Below are positions 28,219-37,532 of a DNA stretch of 64,000 nt, one piece after another (position 1 is the first letter of the stretch; every line of letters begins with the position of its first letter). Made by a program: the position numbers and the translations under genes. A model generated the notes under the pieces. That model was not told the origin of the DNA and searched no databases. It saw only the letters and a program-made list of their open reading frames with translations. The stretch is from an uncultured Thermomicrobiales bacterium (GTDB lineage: Bacteria; Chloroflexota; Chloroflexia; Thermomicrobiales; UBA6265): the NCBI GenBank assembly GCA_902806335.1, contig CADCWG010000146.1:86267-150266 (forward strand), given 5' to 3'.

Positions 28219-29574
28219 ATGCCAGCCTCCGCCCCCACTCCGCCCGCAACCGAACCGCAGGCCGACCCCGGGCGCGCGATCCGCGTCCGGGGCGGCCGTC
28301 CGCTGCGCGGCGAGGTCTTCGTCGGCGGCTCCAAGAACCTGGCGCTGCCGGCCCTGGTCGCCGCGCTGCTGACCGAGGAGCCCTGCGTCTACGACAACGT
28401 GCCCTGCATCGAGGACACCCGCACGATCCTGCGGCTGCTCAAGGGCCTCGGCGCGCGGATCAGCCCCGACCCGGACCGCCTCGACTTCTTCGAGGACCTC
28501 CAGTCCCACAAGCGGGTCACGGTCCACGCCGCGACGATCACCACGACCGACGCCCCCGACGCCCTCGCGCGGGCGATGCGGGCCTCGTTCCTGGTCGTTG
28601 GGCCGCTGCTCGCGCGCTGCGGCCAGGCCACCGCGCCGGCGCCGGGCGGCGACGACATCGGCGCGCGGCCCCTCGACGTCGCGATCCGCGGTCTCCAGCG
28701 GATGGGCGCCCGGATCCTCGACCACGAGGGCGGGCGCGTCGCCCTCGCCGTCGACCGGCTCGCCGGCGCCCAGCTCTACCTCGACTACCCCAGCCATACC
28801 GGCACCGAGACGCTGCTGATGGCGGCGGTCCTCGCCGGCGGCACGACGACGATCATCAACGCGGCCTGCGAGCCGGAGGTGATCGCCTTCGCCCAGATGC
28901 TGAACCGGATGGGCGCCAGCATCCGCGGGCTCGGCTCGCCTCACCTCGTGGTCGAGGGGGTCAGCCGCCTCAAGGGCGCCTACGAGACCATCCTGCCCGA
29001 TCGCCTCGTCGCCGGAACCTACGCCATCGGCGCGGTCGTGACCGGCGGGGAGCTCACGATCCACAACGTCCGCGCCACCGACATGCTGCCGCTGACCCAG
29101 AAGCTGCGCGAGGCGGGCGCGACGGTCTTCGTCGACGACGGCGCCGACGTGATGTTCGTTCGCGGCGGCCGCGAGCTGCGCGCGGTCGACGTCCAGGCCC
29201 TCCCCTTCCCCGGCTTCCCGACCGACCAGCAGGCGGTGTTCGCGGTTCTGCTGACCCAGGCGCGGGGCGTCTCCCGCCTCCACGAGCGCGTCTTCGAGGA
29301 CCGGCTCCGCTACACCGAAGACCTCGTTCGGATGGGCGCCAGGATCCGGATCGACGGCCTCGGCGTCCGCGCCGAGGTGACCGGGCCGACCCCGCTCCAC
29401 GGCGCGACCGCCGCGGCCCGCGACATCCGGGCCGGCGCGGCGCTGGTGCTGGCCGGGCTCGCGGCTGACGGCGAGTCCGTCATCACCGGCACCCACCACC
29501 TCGACCGCGGCTACGAGGCGCTGGTGCCGACGCTGGCCGCCGTCGGCGCCGACATCACTGAGGGCGCGGCCTGA
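28219..29574 (+). CDS. murA: UDP-N-acetylglucosamine 1-carboxyvinyltransferase with Asp in place of the catalytic Cys
   Basis: A 451-residue enzyme of the first committed step of peptidoglycan synthesis: enolpyruvyl transfer from PEP to UDP-GlcNAc. The PEP-site Lys-Asn is in GGSKN (residues 36-40). The active-site loop reads PGGDDIGARPLD, so residue 145 is Asp where most bacteria have Cys in PGGCxIGARP. Asp there is known in mycobacterial, chlamydial and Borrelia MurA and makes them insensitive to fosfomycin. About 15 extra residues at the N-terminus. ATG at 28219. Confidence 0.94.
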   Translation: MPASAPTPPATEPQADPGRAIRVRGGRPLRGEVFVGGSKNLALPALVAALLTEEPCVYDNVPCIEDTRTILRLLKGLGARISPDPDRLDFFEDLQSHKRVTVHAATITTTDAPDALARAMRASFLVVGPLLARCGQATAPAPGGDDIGARPLDVAIRGLQRMGARILDHEGGRVALAVDRLAGAQLYLDYPSHTGTETLLMAAVLAGGTTTIINAACEPEVIAFAQMLNRMGASIRGLGSPHLVVEGVSRLKGAYETILPDRLVAGTYAIGAVVTGGELTIHNVRATDMLPLTQKLREAGATVFVDDGADVMFVRGGRELRAVDVQALPFPGFPTDQQAVFAVLLTQARGVSRLHERVFEDRLRYTEDLVRMGARIRIDGLGVRAEVTGPTPLHGATAAARDIRAGAALVLAGLAADGESVITGTHHLDRGYEALVPTLAAVGADITEGAA

Positions 29575-29899
29575 GCCGATGGCGGCGCCCTCCGCCTGAC
29601 CCGCCGCGCCCTCCCCGGCGCACCGCCGAACGCCTGATGGCGCCCCGTGCGCCCCGGGCGCACCGGCCGTCGTCGGGCGTCCTGCACCAGCGGGAGAGAC
29701 CCCCGGCTCGGTCGGCCCGGTCCGATGCCCGTGGGCACTCCCACCGGGGCGTGGTCCCCGCGTCTACCTATGGCGGCGCGCCGCTCGGGCAAGCGACGAA
29801 CCCCTGTTCTGCCCCCTTTGGGGCGGATGCCGTAGAATGCCCGCGGCGCCGGGCGGTCGGCCTGACCGACGCGCCAACGGGCAGGGGCAGGAGGGGACG
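29575..29899. other. Intergenic region with short hairpin and -10 element
   Basis: This 325-base gap follows murA. GCCCC-CTTT-GGGGC (29811-29824) is a small hairpin that could end the ATP synthase/murA transcript. GTAGAAT with the -10-like TAGAAT (29833-29838) lies about 62 bases before the receiver-domain gene and is its likely promoter. No small gene was recognised. Confidence 0.45.
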
Positions 29900-30289
29900 G
29901 TGCCGCCTCGTATCCTGGTGGTAGACGACGAGCCAGCGGTCACCGATCTGATCGAGGCCGTCCTCGTCGGCGAGGGCTACACGGTCGCGATCGCCCGTGA
30001 CGGCGCTCAGGGCCTCATGCTCGCCCGCGACTGGAATCCCGACCTCGTGCTGATGGACGTGCGACTGCCGGCCGTCGACGGCGGCACGGTGATCCGCAAG
30101 CTCAAGGGCGAGGCCGCCACCGCCGACATCCCGATCATCGCGATGTCGGCGGGGAGCAACATCCGCCAGCAGAGCGGCGACCTCGCCGTCGCCGACGGCG
30201 CCCTCGCCAAGCCGTTCGACATCGAGGCGCTCCTCGCCCAGGTCGCGTTCAACCTGGCGCGCAGGCAACCCGTCGCCGACGACGCCTGA
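29900..30289 (+). CDS. Stand-alone response regulator receiver protein
   Basis: A 129-residue single-domain receiver. The acidic pocket is VDDEP, the phosphoacceptor Asp is in LVLMDVRLP (about residue 53), and the conserved Lys is in ALAKPF. There is no output domain, so it may relay phosphate or bind a partner, as CheY/Spo0F-like proteins do. No sensor kinase gene is nearby. GTG at 29900 follows GGAGGGG. It lies 12 bases before a glycosyltransferase, so the two are probably co-transcribed. Confidence 0.9.
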   Translation: MPPRILVVDDEPAVTDLIEAVLVGEGYTVAIARDGAQGLMLARDWNPDLVLMDVRLPAVDGGTVIRKLKGEAATADIPIIAMSAGSNIRQQSGDLAVADGALAKPFDIEALLAQVAFNLARRQPVADDA

Positions 30290-30301
30290 GGTGCGGCCCG
30301 G

Positions 30302-31150
30302 ATGCCGGACCGTCGGCTCCCCGGTCCCCGGCGCCCGATGACGACCCCGCTCTCATCGGCCCTGGCGAAAGACCGGGCGACATCGGCGCACGCCACGGTC
30401 GAGCCGTTCGCGGACGCCACCCTGCCCCCCGTCAATCGGTCGGTCACGGTCGTCATTCCGACCTATAACGAGCGAGACAACCTGCGGACGCTGGTCCCCC
30501 GGATCCTCGCGCTGGGCAGCGCCTACGGCGTGGTGGTCGTCGACGACGCCTCGCCCGACGGCACCGGCGAGGTCGCCGACGCCCTGGCTGCCGCTAACCC
30601 GGGCCGCGTGCGGGTCCTCCACCGACCGGGCAAGGCCGGGATCGGCCCGGCCTACGCGGCGGGGTTCCGCGTTGCCCTCGCCCTGGGCACGCCGCTGGTG
30701 GCCCAGATGGATGCCGACCTCTCCCACGACCCGCTGGCCCTGCCGCGCCTGGTGGCCGCCACGGCCGACCACGACCTTGTCCTCGGCTCCCGCTACGCGC
30801 CGGGCGGCGCGACCGTCGGCTGGCCCCGGCGGCGCCTGCTGCTGAGTCGCCTGGGCGGGTGGTACGCGCAGGCGGTACTCGGCGCGCCGATCCGCGATCT
30901 GACCGGGGGCTTCAAGGTCTTCCGCCGCGCCGCCCTGTCCGCCCTCGACCTCGACGCGGTCCGCTCGGACGGCTACGGCTTCCAGATCGAGACGACCTGG
31001 CGGGTGCTCCGCGCGGGCGGACGGGTGATCGAGGTCCCAATCACCTTTCACGACCGCGTCGCCGGGGCCAGCAAACTCTCCCGCCGGATCGTGCTCGAGG
31101 CCCTGATCGTCGTCTGGCGCCTCCGCCTGGAGCGTCTCCGTCGGCGCTGA
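30302..31150 (+). CDS. Polyprenol monophosphomannose synthase-like family 2 glycosyltransferase
   Basis: A 282-residue GT-A enzyme. VVIPTYNERDNLRTLV and VVDDASPDGTGEVA form the nucleotide-sugar site, DADLSHDP is the metal-binding DxD, and DLTGGFKVFRR follows. It resembles Dpm1/Ppm1, which makes polyprenyl-phosphomannose for lipoglycan or protein mannosylation. It lacks a C-terminal membrane domain. ATG at 30302 is preceded by GAGGTG; ATG at 30338 is also possible because the first 40 residues are not conserved. Confidence 0.88.
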   Translation: MPDRRLPGPRRPMTTPLSSALAKDRATSAHATVEPFADATLPPVNRSVTVVIPTYNERDNLRTLVPRILALGSAYGVVVVDDASPDGTGEVADALAAANPGRVRVLHRPGKAGIGPAYAAGFRVALALGTPLVAQMDADLSHDPLALPRLVAATADHDLVLGSRYAPGGATVGWPRRRLLLSRLGGWYAQAVLGAPIRDLTGGFKVFRRAALSALDLDAVRSDGYGFQIETTWRVLRAGGRVIEVPITFHDRVAGASKLSRRIVLEALIVVWRLRLERLRRR

Positions 31151-31233
31151 CGGCACGGGGCGGCCGAGGGCCGTGCCGCTCCCGGCGCGGTCCGCACCTG
31201 CGGGACCGGCACGACGCTCCGTCGCACCCTCTC

Positions 31234-32382
31234 CTAGCGGGACCGGGGCGAGGCGATCGAGACCGTCGTCTGACGTCGCCGGGCGGCGAGCGTCGCCTCG
31301 ACCACGGCGGCGACCTCGTCCTGGAAGCGGTCGCGGCCGAAGCGGGCCGCGTTCGCTCGCGCCCGCTCCGGGCGCCACGTCAGCGCCTCGCAGGCGTCGA
31401 TGGCGGCGAGCAGGGAGGATGCGGTGGGCTCGCCGAAGAGGACACCCGTCTCACCGGGGATCACCGTCTCCAGCGCGCCTCCGGCACCGAAGGCGACGAC
31501 GGGGCGACCGGCCGCCTGGGCCTCGACGGCGGTGATCCCGAAGTCCTCGGTCGCCGGCAGGACGAGCGCCCGACAGCGCCGCAGGTGATCGGCCGTCGCC
31601 GCGTCGTCGAGCCGACCGAGGAACTCGACCGTCGGCCCCGCCACCCGCCGCAGGGTCTCGAGCGACCGACCGTCGCCGACGACCTTGAGCGGCAGTCCGG
31701 CCCACGTGAAGGCCTCCACCGCGAGGTCGACCCGCTTGTGCGGCACCAGCCGCGACACGACGAGGTACCAGGGCTCCGGCGGCACCGTGCCGCCGGGCGG
31801 GTCGGCGAAGCGCTCCAACTCGACCGGTGGGTAGACCACCGTGGCCTCGACGCCGTAGGCGGCACGCAGGCGCGCCGCCACCGCCCGCGAGTTTGCGAGG
31901 TAGCGCGTGACCCGGGCGGCCGCCCGCCGGTCAGACCGGCGGAGCGCGGCGAACGCCGCCGCCGCGGCCGGCCTCAGGGCGAGCGGGATCCGCGCCGGCC
32001 CGAGGTAGGTCCGGTCGCCCCAGAGGAACCTGGCCGGCGAGTGGCAGTAGCAGACGTGGGCGGCTCCCGGGGCGGCGGGGGCCTGGTGGGCCCAGGCGCT
32101 GGAGTCGGAGAGCACCACGTCGTAGGGGCGCAGCGCGGGGCCCAGCCCGCGGAAGAGCGCCGGGTAGAGCGGCAGCGCGGCGCGGTGCCAGCGCGCGGCG
32201 CCGGGCAGCCGCCCGAGCGGGCTCTCGCGCAGGTCCCACGTCGCCCAGTCGGCGGGCAGGGCGTCGGGCGCGACGACCGAGGTGAAGACCGGCGCGTCCG
32301 GCCACCGGTCGTGGAGCGCGTGGAGGACCCGCTCCGCCCCCCCGTGCTGCGTCAGGTAGTCGTGGACCAACGCGACCCGCAT
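31234..32382 (-). CDS. Family 1/4 glycosyltransferase
   Basis: A 382-residue GT-B glycosyltransferase. It begins MRVALVHDYLTQHGGAERVL, a common start of GT4 enzymes of extracellular-polysaccharide clusters. Its C-terminal half has the retaining-GT signature PATEDFGITAVEAQAAGRPV (the EX7E motif). The donor is probably a nucleotide sugar or GDP-mannose; the acceptor is unknown. ATG at 32382 is chosen since the family starts here and GGGGGCACG precedes it. It is convergent with the mannosyltransferase-like gene. Confidence 0.88.
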   Translation of the reverse strand: MRVALVHDYLTQHGGAERVLHALHDRWPDAPVFTSVVAPDALPADWATWDLRESPLGRLPGAARWHRAALPLYPALFRGLGPALRPYDVVLSDSSAWAHQAPAAPGAAHVCYCHSPARFLWGDRTYLGPARIPLALRPAAAAAFAALRRSDRRAAARVTRYLANSRAVAARLRAAYGVEATVVYPPVELERFADPPGGTVPPEPWYLVVSRLVPHKRVDLAVEAFTWAGLPLKVVGDGRSLETLRRVAGPTVEFLGRLDDAATADHLRRCRALVLPATEDFGITAVEAQAAGRPVVAFGAGGALETVIPGETGVLFGEPTASSLLAAIDACEALTWRPERARANAARFGRDRFQDEVAAVVEATLAARRRQTTVSIASPRSR

Positions 32383-32815
32383 CGTGCCCCCGCCGACCCA
32401 TGACGAGCGACGACGGCCGACCGGCCCGGCCCCGTCCCTCCGCCGGAACGCCTGGACGACGTCTCCGCCGACGTCGCGGGTGGCCGGGGGCCAGCAGACG
32501 GACCGGCACCGTCCGACGCGGGGAGCATGCCATACCGCTCTGGCCCGGAGCCGACTGACGCTCTCGGCGCTCCAGCGCCCCGACCCTGGGGCGGCGGTCG
32601 GGAGCGCCGGCGTCGCACCGGCTGGCGTCACGCCGCTCGCCGGGGGGACCGATGGGCAGGGCCGATCCTCCGGCCCCGCGCCCCGACCGGCCCGCGCCGC
32701 GGTACGCTGCGGCGACAGAGGCGGTTGGCCCGGGGAGTCGCGAGGTCGTTACCCCCGGCCAACCGCCCAGGCTCGGGATCGACCGGACCGCCGGATCGCA
32801 CTGGACCGCCGTCTC
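32383..32815. other. Intergenic region between divergent genes
   Basis: This 433-base gap separates the glycosyltransferase (minus) from the HTH_42 protein gene (plus). GGTACGCT with a -10-like TACGCT (32703-32708) is about 108 bases upstream of the latter. No gene or clear operator seen. Confidence 0.35.
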
Positions 32816-33928
32816 ATGGACCGACCGACGCTCACCCGCCGACAGCTCAACCGCGCCACCCTCGCCCGGCAGATGCTGCTGCGCCGGGAGGCCGTCTCGC
32901 CGGTCGACGCGGTGGAGCGGCTCGGCGGGCTCCAGGCCCAGGAGCCGAAGCCGCCATTCGTCGGGCTCTGGTCCCGGGTCGAGGGGTTCCTGCCCGACGA
33001 CCTGCACCGTGCCCTGCACGGACGCGAGGTGGTGCGCGCCACGCTGATGCGCGCCACCCTGCACCTGTTCAGCGCCCGGGACTACCGGACGTTCCGGATC
33101 GCGCTGCAGCCGGTGATGACCCAGGCCCTCGGGGTCCTCGGCGCCCGCGCCGAGGGCATGGACATCGACCTCGTCCTGCCCGTGGCGCGCGCGCTGCTCC
33201 GGGACCGGCCCCTCGCGTTCGACGCTATCCGCGCGGCGCTGGTCGAGCGGTTCCCCGAAGCCAACGACCGCGCCCTCGGCTACGCGGTACGGACCCACCT
33301 TCCGCTCGTGATGGTGCCGACCGGGGACCGCTGGGCCTTCCCGTCCGTGGCCGCCTTCGCGCTCGCGGAAGAGTGGCTGGGCACCCCGCTGGCCGACGAG
33401 CCGGCGCTCGAGGCACTGGTGCTCCGGTACCTGGGAGCGTTCGGGCCGGCCACCGTCGCCGACGCCCAGGGGTGGTCGGGGCTCCGGGGCCTGAAGCCCA
33501 CCTTCGAGGCGCTTCGGCCGCGCCTGCTGACCTCCAAGGACGAGCGCGGACGCGAGCTGTTCGACCTCCCCGAGGCGCCGCGACCGGACGGCGACCACCC
33601 GGCGCCGCCGCGCTTCCTCCCCGAGTTCGACAGCCTGGTGCTGGCCCACGCGGACCGCTCCCGTCTCCTCGCGGACGAGCACCGCGCGCTGGTGGTCACC
33701 AAGAATCTCCGCGTTCGCGCCACGTTCCTCTGGGACGGCTCCGTCGCCGGGACCTGGGGGGTGGAACGGCGACGGGGCAACGCCACGCTGCGGCTCGCCC
33801 CGTTCGCGCCCCTGCCCGGCCCCGCCGTCGACGAACTCGGCCATGAAGGGGACGCGCTTCTGCGCTTCCTGGAGCCGGACGCCGCCGCGCGCGACGTCCA
33901 GGTGGACGCCCAGCCCCCGGCGTCCTGA
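32816..33928 (+). CDS. HTH_42 superfamily winged-helix protein, AlkZ-like (QxQ motif)
   Basis: A 370-residue protein of the winged-helix DNA-binding (HTH_42) family. Near the N-terminus, GGLQAQEPKPPFVGLWSR carries Q40-A-Q42, the QxQ catalytic motif of AlkZ-like DNA glycosylases that excise bulky or crosslinked alkylpurines. RATLMRATLHLFSARDY and FLPEFDSL are further family segments. ATG at 32816 gives the family N-terminus (LTRRQLNRATLARQMLLRR). A distant homologue with the QxD motif is encoded next. Glycosylase activity is inferred from the motif. Confidence 0.82.
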   Translation: MDRPTLTRRQLNRATLARQMLLRREAVSPVDAVERLGGLQAQEPKPPFVGLWSRVEGFLPDDLHRALHGREVVRATLMRATLHLFSARDYRTFRIALQPVMTQALGVLGARAEGMDIDLVLPVARALLRDRPLAFDAIRAALVERFPEANDRALGYAVRTHLPLVMVPTGDRWAFPSVAAFALAEEWLGTPLADEPALEALVLRYLGAFGPATVADAQGWSGLRGLKPTFEALRPRLLTSKDERGRELFDLPEAPRPDGDHPAPPRFLPEFDSLVLAHADRSRLLADEHRALVVTKNLRVRATFLWDGSVAGTWGVERRRGNATLRLAPFAPLPGPAVDELGHEGDALLRFLEPDAAARDVQVDAQPPAS

Positions 33929-34268
33929 CCGACGCGTCACCCTACTCCCTACCCCTTCGGCGAGCACCCCTGAGAGGCGCTCCTCGGCACCGCTGGGTCT
34001 GCGAGCCCGACGCACGCGAATCCGTGCCATCTCGGCGAGGAACCACTTCTGTGCTCCGGGAGCGGCGCCACCCCGCGGCGCCCGGGGTGGGCGGCCGCTG
34101 CCGACGCGGTACGCCCTCTTCTGTCCCCGCTGGCCCAGGTCAGCGGGGCGGTGTGCGAGGCTCTGGAGGCAGTGACATCAAGGTCGCAGAACACCCGTTC
34201 GGTGGTAGGATGCGGCCCGCACCTGCCCCTAGCGTCGCCCTTCGCTCCCAGCCGTGCGAGGCTCCGCC
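33929..34268. other. Intergenic region with an extended -10 element
   Basis: This 340-base gap contains TGGTAGGAT (34203-34211), an extended -10 (TG-n-TAGGAT) about 58 bases upstream of the next ATG. Nothing else was recognised. Confidence 0.45.
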
Positions 34269-35717
34269 ATGTCAATCGACGCCGCCGATCACCACGTCGC
34301 GCCCGCCCCGCACGCGTCCGCATCAGGAGCCGACCACGGGGCCACGCCCTCCGACGCGGCCGCCAACGCGGACGTCGGAAACGGAACGGCGTCTCACCCC
34401 ACCGACCGGGGTGACGTGCCGAGCGCCGCCACGCCGCTCACCCTCACCAGAGACGAGGCGCGGCTGCTCGCCGTAGCCGCCCAGGGGCTGGACCGGCGGC
34501 CGCGCGGCCGGGCCACCCGCGCTCGCCTCCTCGCGACGATCCGTCACCTGGGCTGCGTGCAGCTCGACACGATCAGCGTCGTCAGCCGGTCCCACGAGAC
34601 CGTGCTCTGGAGTCGCCTCGGCCCCTACGACCCGGCCGACCTCGCGGCCCTCCACTACCCCGATGGCCACCTGATCGAGTACTGGGCCCACGCCGCCGCC
34701 CTCGTGCCGGTTGAGCTCTTCCCCTGCTTCCGCCGCATGATGGCCTTCTACGCGGACCGCGACGGCTGGGCCGTGGCCAACCGCGACGTCCTCGACCGGG
34801 TCCTGGCGCGGGTCCGGGACGGTGGCCCGGTGGCGTCCCGCGACTTCGAGCGCCCCGACGGCGTCGCCGCCGGCCCCTGGGACTGGTACGGCGCCAAGCC
34901 CGACCGCCGGGCGCTGGACGCGCTCTGGACGGCCGGCGAACTGATGGTCCTCAAGCGGGACGGCTTCCAGCGAACCTACGAGCTGACCGAGCGCGTTCTC
35001 CCCGGCGCCCTCGACGGCGACCCGCCGCCGCTCGCGGAGCAGCACCGCACCTTCACCCGACGGGCGCTGGCCGCCCTCGGCGTCGCGACGCCGCGCTGGG
35101 CAGCCGACTACTTCCGCACGGGCTCGCGCCCCCACCTGCCGCCGGCCGCGGCCGCCGCGACGCTCGCCGCGCTGGCCGACGCCGGGGAGGCGGTGCCCGC
35201 GACCGTCGACGGCCTCGCCGAGCCGGCCTGGGTCGCGCCGGGGATGCTGGGCCGGCTCGCGGACCTCCGCGCCGGGCGCGGCCGGCCGACGCTGACCACC
35301 CTGCTCTCGCCGTTCGACAACCTGATCTGGACCCGAGCGCGGACCGAGGCGCTGTTCGGCTTCGAGTACCGCCTGGAGAGCTACACGCCGGCGCCCAAGC
35401 GCCGGTACGGGTACTACACCCTGCCGATCCTCCACCGCGGGCGGTTGGTCGGCCGGCTCGACCCGAGCTACGACCGGAAGTCTCGGTTCCTCACCGTCCG
35501 CGCCCTGCACCTCGAGCCGGGCGTGCGCCCGACGGCGGCGCTGGCGGCCGCGGTCGCCTGGGCCCTCAGCGACCTGGCGACCTTCCTCGGTGCCGCGGAG
35601 GTCGGCGTCCTCCTGAGCGACCCCGAGCCGTTCGCCCCCCTCGTCCAGTCGGCGCTCGGCGAGACCCTGTCGTCCCCCGCCCGGGGGGCGTCAGACACAC
35701 CGCTGGCGGAGCGGTAA
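34269..35717 (+). CDS. HTH_42 superfamily protein, YcaQ/AlkX-like crosslink DNA glycosylase (QxD motif)
   Basis: A 482-residue protein. GCVQLDTISVVSRSHETVLWSR contains Q98-L-D100, the QxD catalytic motif of the YcaQ (AlkX) group that unhooks interstrand crosslinks. HAAALVPVELFPCFRRMM, LLSPFDNLIWTR and FGFEYRLESYTPAPKRRYGYY are strong YcaQ-family segments. The first 55 residues are Ala/Asp/His-rich and extra. ATG at 34269 is preferred because GAGG lies eight bases upstream; a GTG at 34254 is the alternative. It follows the QxQ homologue on the same strand. Confidence 0.87.
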   Translation: MSIDAADHHVAPAPHASASGADHGATPSDAAANADVGNGTASHPTDRGDVPSAATPLTLTRDEARLLAVAAQGLDRRPRGRATRARLLATIRHLGCVQLDTISVVSRSHETVLWSRLGPYDPADLAALHYPDGHLIEYWAHAAALVPVELFPCFRRMMAFYADRDGWAVANRDVLDRVLARVRDGGPVASRDFERPDGVAAGPWDWYGAKPDRRALDALWTAGELMVLKRDGFQRTYELTERVLPGALDGDPPPLAEQHRTFTRRALAALGVATPRWAADYFRTGSRPHLPPAAAAATLAALADAGEAVPATVDGLAEPAWVAPGMLGRLADLRAGRGRPTLTTLLSPFDNLIWTRARTEALFGFEYRLESYTPAPKRRYGYYTLPILHRGRLVGRLDPSYDRKSRFLTVRALHLEPGVRPTAALAAAVAWALSDLATFLGAAEVGVLLSDPEPFAPLVQSALGETLSSPARGASDTPLAER

Positions 35718-36097
35718 TCCCCGTCGGCGGGCCGAGCCCTCTTGCCCCGGCGCCGGTCCGTGGACGTAAGCACGTCCCATTCGGTGCCCGGCCGGCTCCG
35801 CCGATCTGACCCGGCCGGGGCCGGCGTTGACCGTCGGGACGAATGCGAGGGGGAAGGTCCGGTCCACGGCGCCGCATCGACGCGTTCGGCAGATCGGCGG
35901 ACCGCCCGGCGAGGTCAGCCACTCACCGGCTCTGCGGGACGCCACGCGACCGGCGACTTCGCCGCGGTGATGGCCGCCTCGGGCAGATTGGCCGACTGTG
36001 GGGCCCCGGGCCGGCGTCCGCGGCCTGGTAGGATCAGCCGCCGATAAGGCGCCCCGCGCTGACCTGGACCAGCCCCTGCCACCCGGAGGACCGAACG
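35718..36097. other. Intergenic region with an extended -10 element
   Basis: This 380-base gap before the hydrolase gene contains TGGTAGGAT (36026-36034), identical to the element upstream of the YcaQ-like gene and about 64 bases before the start codon. No gene was recognised. Confidence 0.45.
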
Positions 36098-37123
36098 TTG
36101 GCTGCCACCGACCGCGAGCGGGATCACACGGCGCCGGCGCGCGTCTTCGACACCCACGTCCACTTCCCCTGGGGCGAGGACCGCGACCCGGCGGCGGCCA
36201 CCGCCGAGCTCGTCGCCCGCTGCCGCGAGCTGAACATCGTCCGCGTCGCGCTGCTCGGCTCTCGCTGGGGCGACTACAACGACCGGTTGGCGGGCGCGGT
36301 CCAGGGACACCCCGACCTCTTCGTGGGGCTCTACGGCGTCGAGCTGGAGACCGACACGCCCGAGACGATCCGCGCCGCCCATGCCCGCGGCTTCCGCGGC
36401 CTGAAGGTCATCCACGCCCTCGCCGCGTACGACGACCGCGCCTACTGGCCCCTCTACGCCGAGGCCGAGGCGCTCGGGATGGTCTGCCTGTTCCACACCG
36501 GGGTCGTCGGCGGCGGGGTGGACTTCCGCGACGTCGACCCCTTCGACCCGGAGGTGGTCCGCCGCACGCGGGGCTGGGAGCGCCGCGCCGCCGGCCAGGG
36601 CTTCTCCAGTGCCCACATGGACCCGATCCGGCTCGACACGATCGCCTTCACGTTCCCCCGGCTGCGGATCATCGGCGCCCACCTCGGGGTGGGGCAGGAG
36701 GACTACGCCTGCCACATCGCCCGCTGGCGCCGCAACGTCTTCTGGGACGTCTCCGGCGGCGAGCTCGTCCGCCGGCGGGTCTTCGAGCGGCGGCTGATCG
36801 GCCCCGAGATCGCGCCGTTCAAGCTGGTCTTCGGCTCCGACTGCGGGCTCGAGAAGATGGGCGCCGAGATCGCCGACTGGCAGGCCGTCTTCGAGCTGCT
36901 GCGGCTGACCCAGGCCGAGCGCGACCGGATCCTCTACGGCACCGCCGCCCGCATCTTCGGCGTCGACGAGTTCGCCGGCGTCACCGACGAGGCGGCCTAC
37001 GACGCGGTCTGGCGGGACGAGGAGGACGGGACGTCGTCCCCGCCGCCGCAGCCCGAGAACGCCGACGAGCTCGACGCGCTCGCCGATCAGGCCGATCAGC
37101 CCGCCGTCACCCCGGCCGGCTGA
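36098..37123 (+). CDS. Amidohydrolase-2 family metal-dependent hydrolase
   Basis: A 341-residue TIM-barrel protein. HxH metal ligands are in FDTHVHFP (about residues 17-24); later LFHTG, GAHLG and FGSDCG supply the remaining His/Asp ligands of the amidohydrolase-2 (ACMSD/uronate-related) group. The reaction may be decarboxylation or hydrolysis; the substrate is unknown. TTG at 36098 behind GGAGGA is the best start. The 40-residue C-terminal tail is acidic and not conserved. Confidence 0.85.
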   Translation: MAATDRERDHTAPARVFDTHVHFPWGEDRDPAAATAELVARCRELNIVRVALLGSRWGDYNDRLAGAVQGHPDLFVGLYGVELETDTPETIRAAHARGFRGLKVIHALAAYDDRAYWPLYAEAEALGMVCLFHTGVVGGGVDFRDVDPFDPEVVRRTRGWERRAAGQGFSSAHMDPIRLDTIAFTFPRLRIIGAHLGVGQEDYACHIARWRRNVFWDVSGGELVRRRVFERRLIGPEIAPFKLVFGSDCGLEKMGAEIADWQAVFELLRLTQAERDRILYGTAARIFGVDEFAGVTDEAAYDAVWRDEEDGTSSPPPQPENADELDALADQADQPAVTPAG

Positions 37124-37436
37124 GCCCTCGACCCACCCCGCTGGGACCGCCGTGGGACCCCGACCCGGACCGCGGGACGGGACCTCGACCCCCTCGCGAC
37201 CAATCCCCTGGGTGGTCGCGAAACGGTCGACTCGGCTTATCAACGCGGCGATGAACCCGGCTATTGGTCAGGCTCGGTGGCCCGCGAGCAAAGCCATCTG
37301 CAGGGCATAACGCGGAGGGGTACCGTCGCCGGACCCTTCGTTGCGCCGCTCGGCTCGCGAGGGTGGCCGGACCAGCACCGTCCCGAAGGAATGGCTTTGC
37401 GAAGCCGTTTTCGGACGACCGACGGCGCGGGTTCGC
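37124..37436. other. Intergenic region with stem-loops after the hydrolase gene
   Basis: TCGCGACCA (37194-37202) and TGGTCGCGA (37213-37221) form a perfect 9-bp stem with a 10-base loop, a possible transcription end for the hydrolase gene although no U-tract follows. A weaker hairpin GGCTT-TGCG-AAGCC followed by GTTTT lies at 37393-37411. No gene seen. Confidence 0.5.
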
Positions 37437-37466
37437 TTGACGCTGTGTTGTCTCGACCCGTATCAT
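37437..37466 (+). promoter_or_regulatory. Promoter of the rny operon
   Basis: TTGACG (37437-37442), an 18-base spacer and TATCAT (37461-37466) match the housekeeping consensus. The start would be near 37473, giving a leader of about 135 bases. Right after it lies the dyad CGTTAG-AAGGG-CTAACG (37471-37487). Further on is a strong hairpin at about 37507-37532. Confidence 0.55.
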
Positions 37467-37470
37467 GATC

Positions 37471-37532
37471 CGTTAGAAGGGCTAACGCGTCGGTACCCGG
37501 CGGGCGGACCGGACCCTCGTTCGGGTCGGTCC
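37471..37532 (+). promoter_or_regulatory. Structured rny leader (two stem-loops)
   Basis: The first dyad CGTTAG/CTAACG begins at the predicted transcription start, so it may be an operator or a 5'-end protecting hairpin. The second stem, GGACCGGACCC with GGGTCGGTCC (one bulge), has a five-base loop. RNase Y is an mRNA-decay enzyme, so autoregulation through this leader is possible but unproven. Confidence 0.4.
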
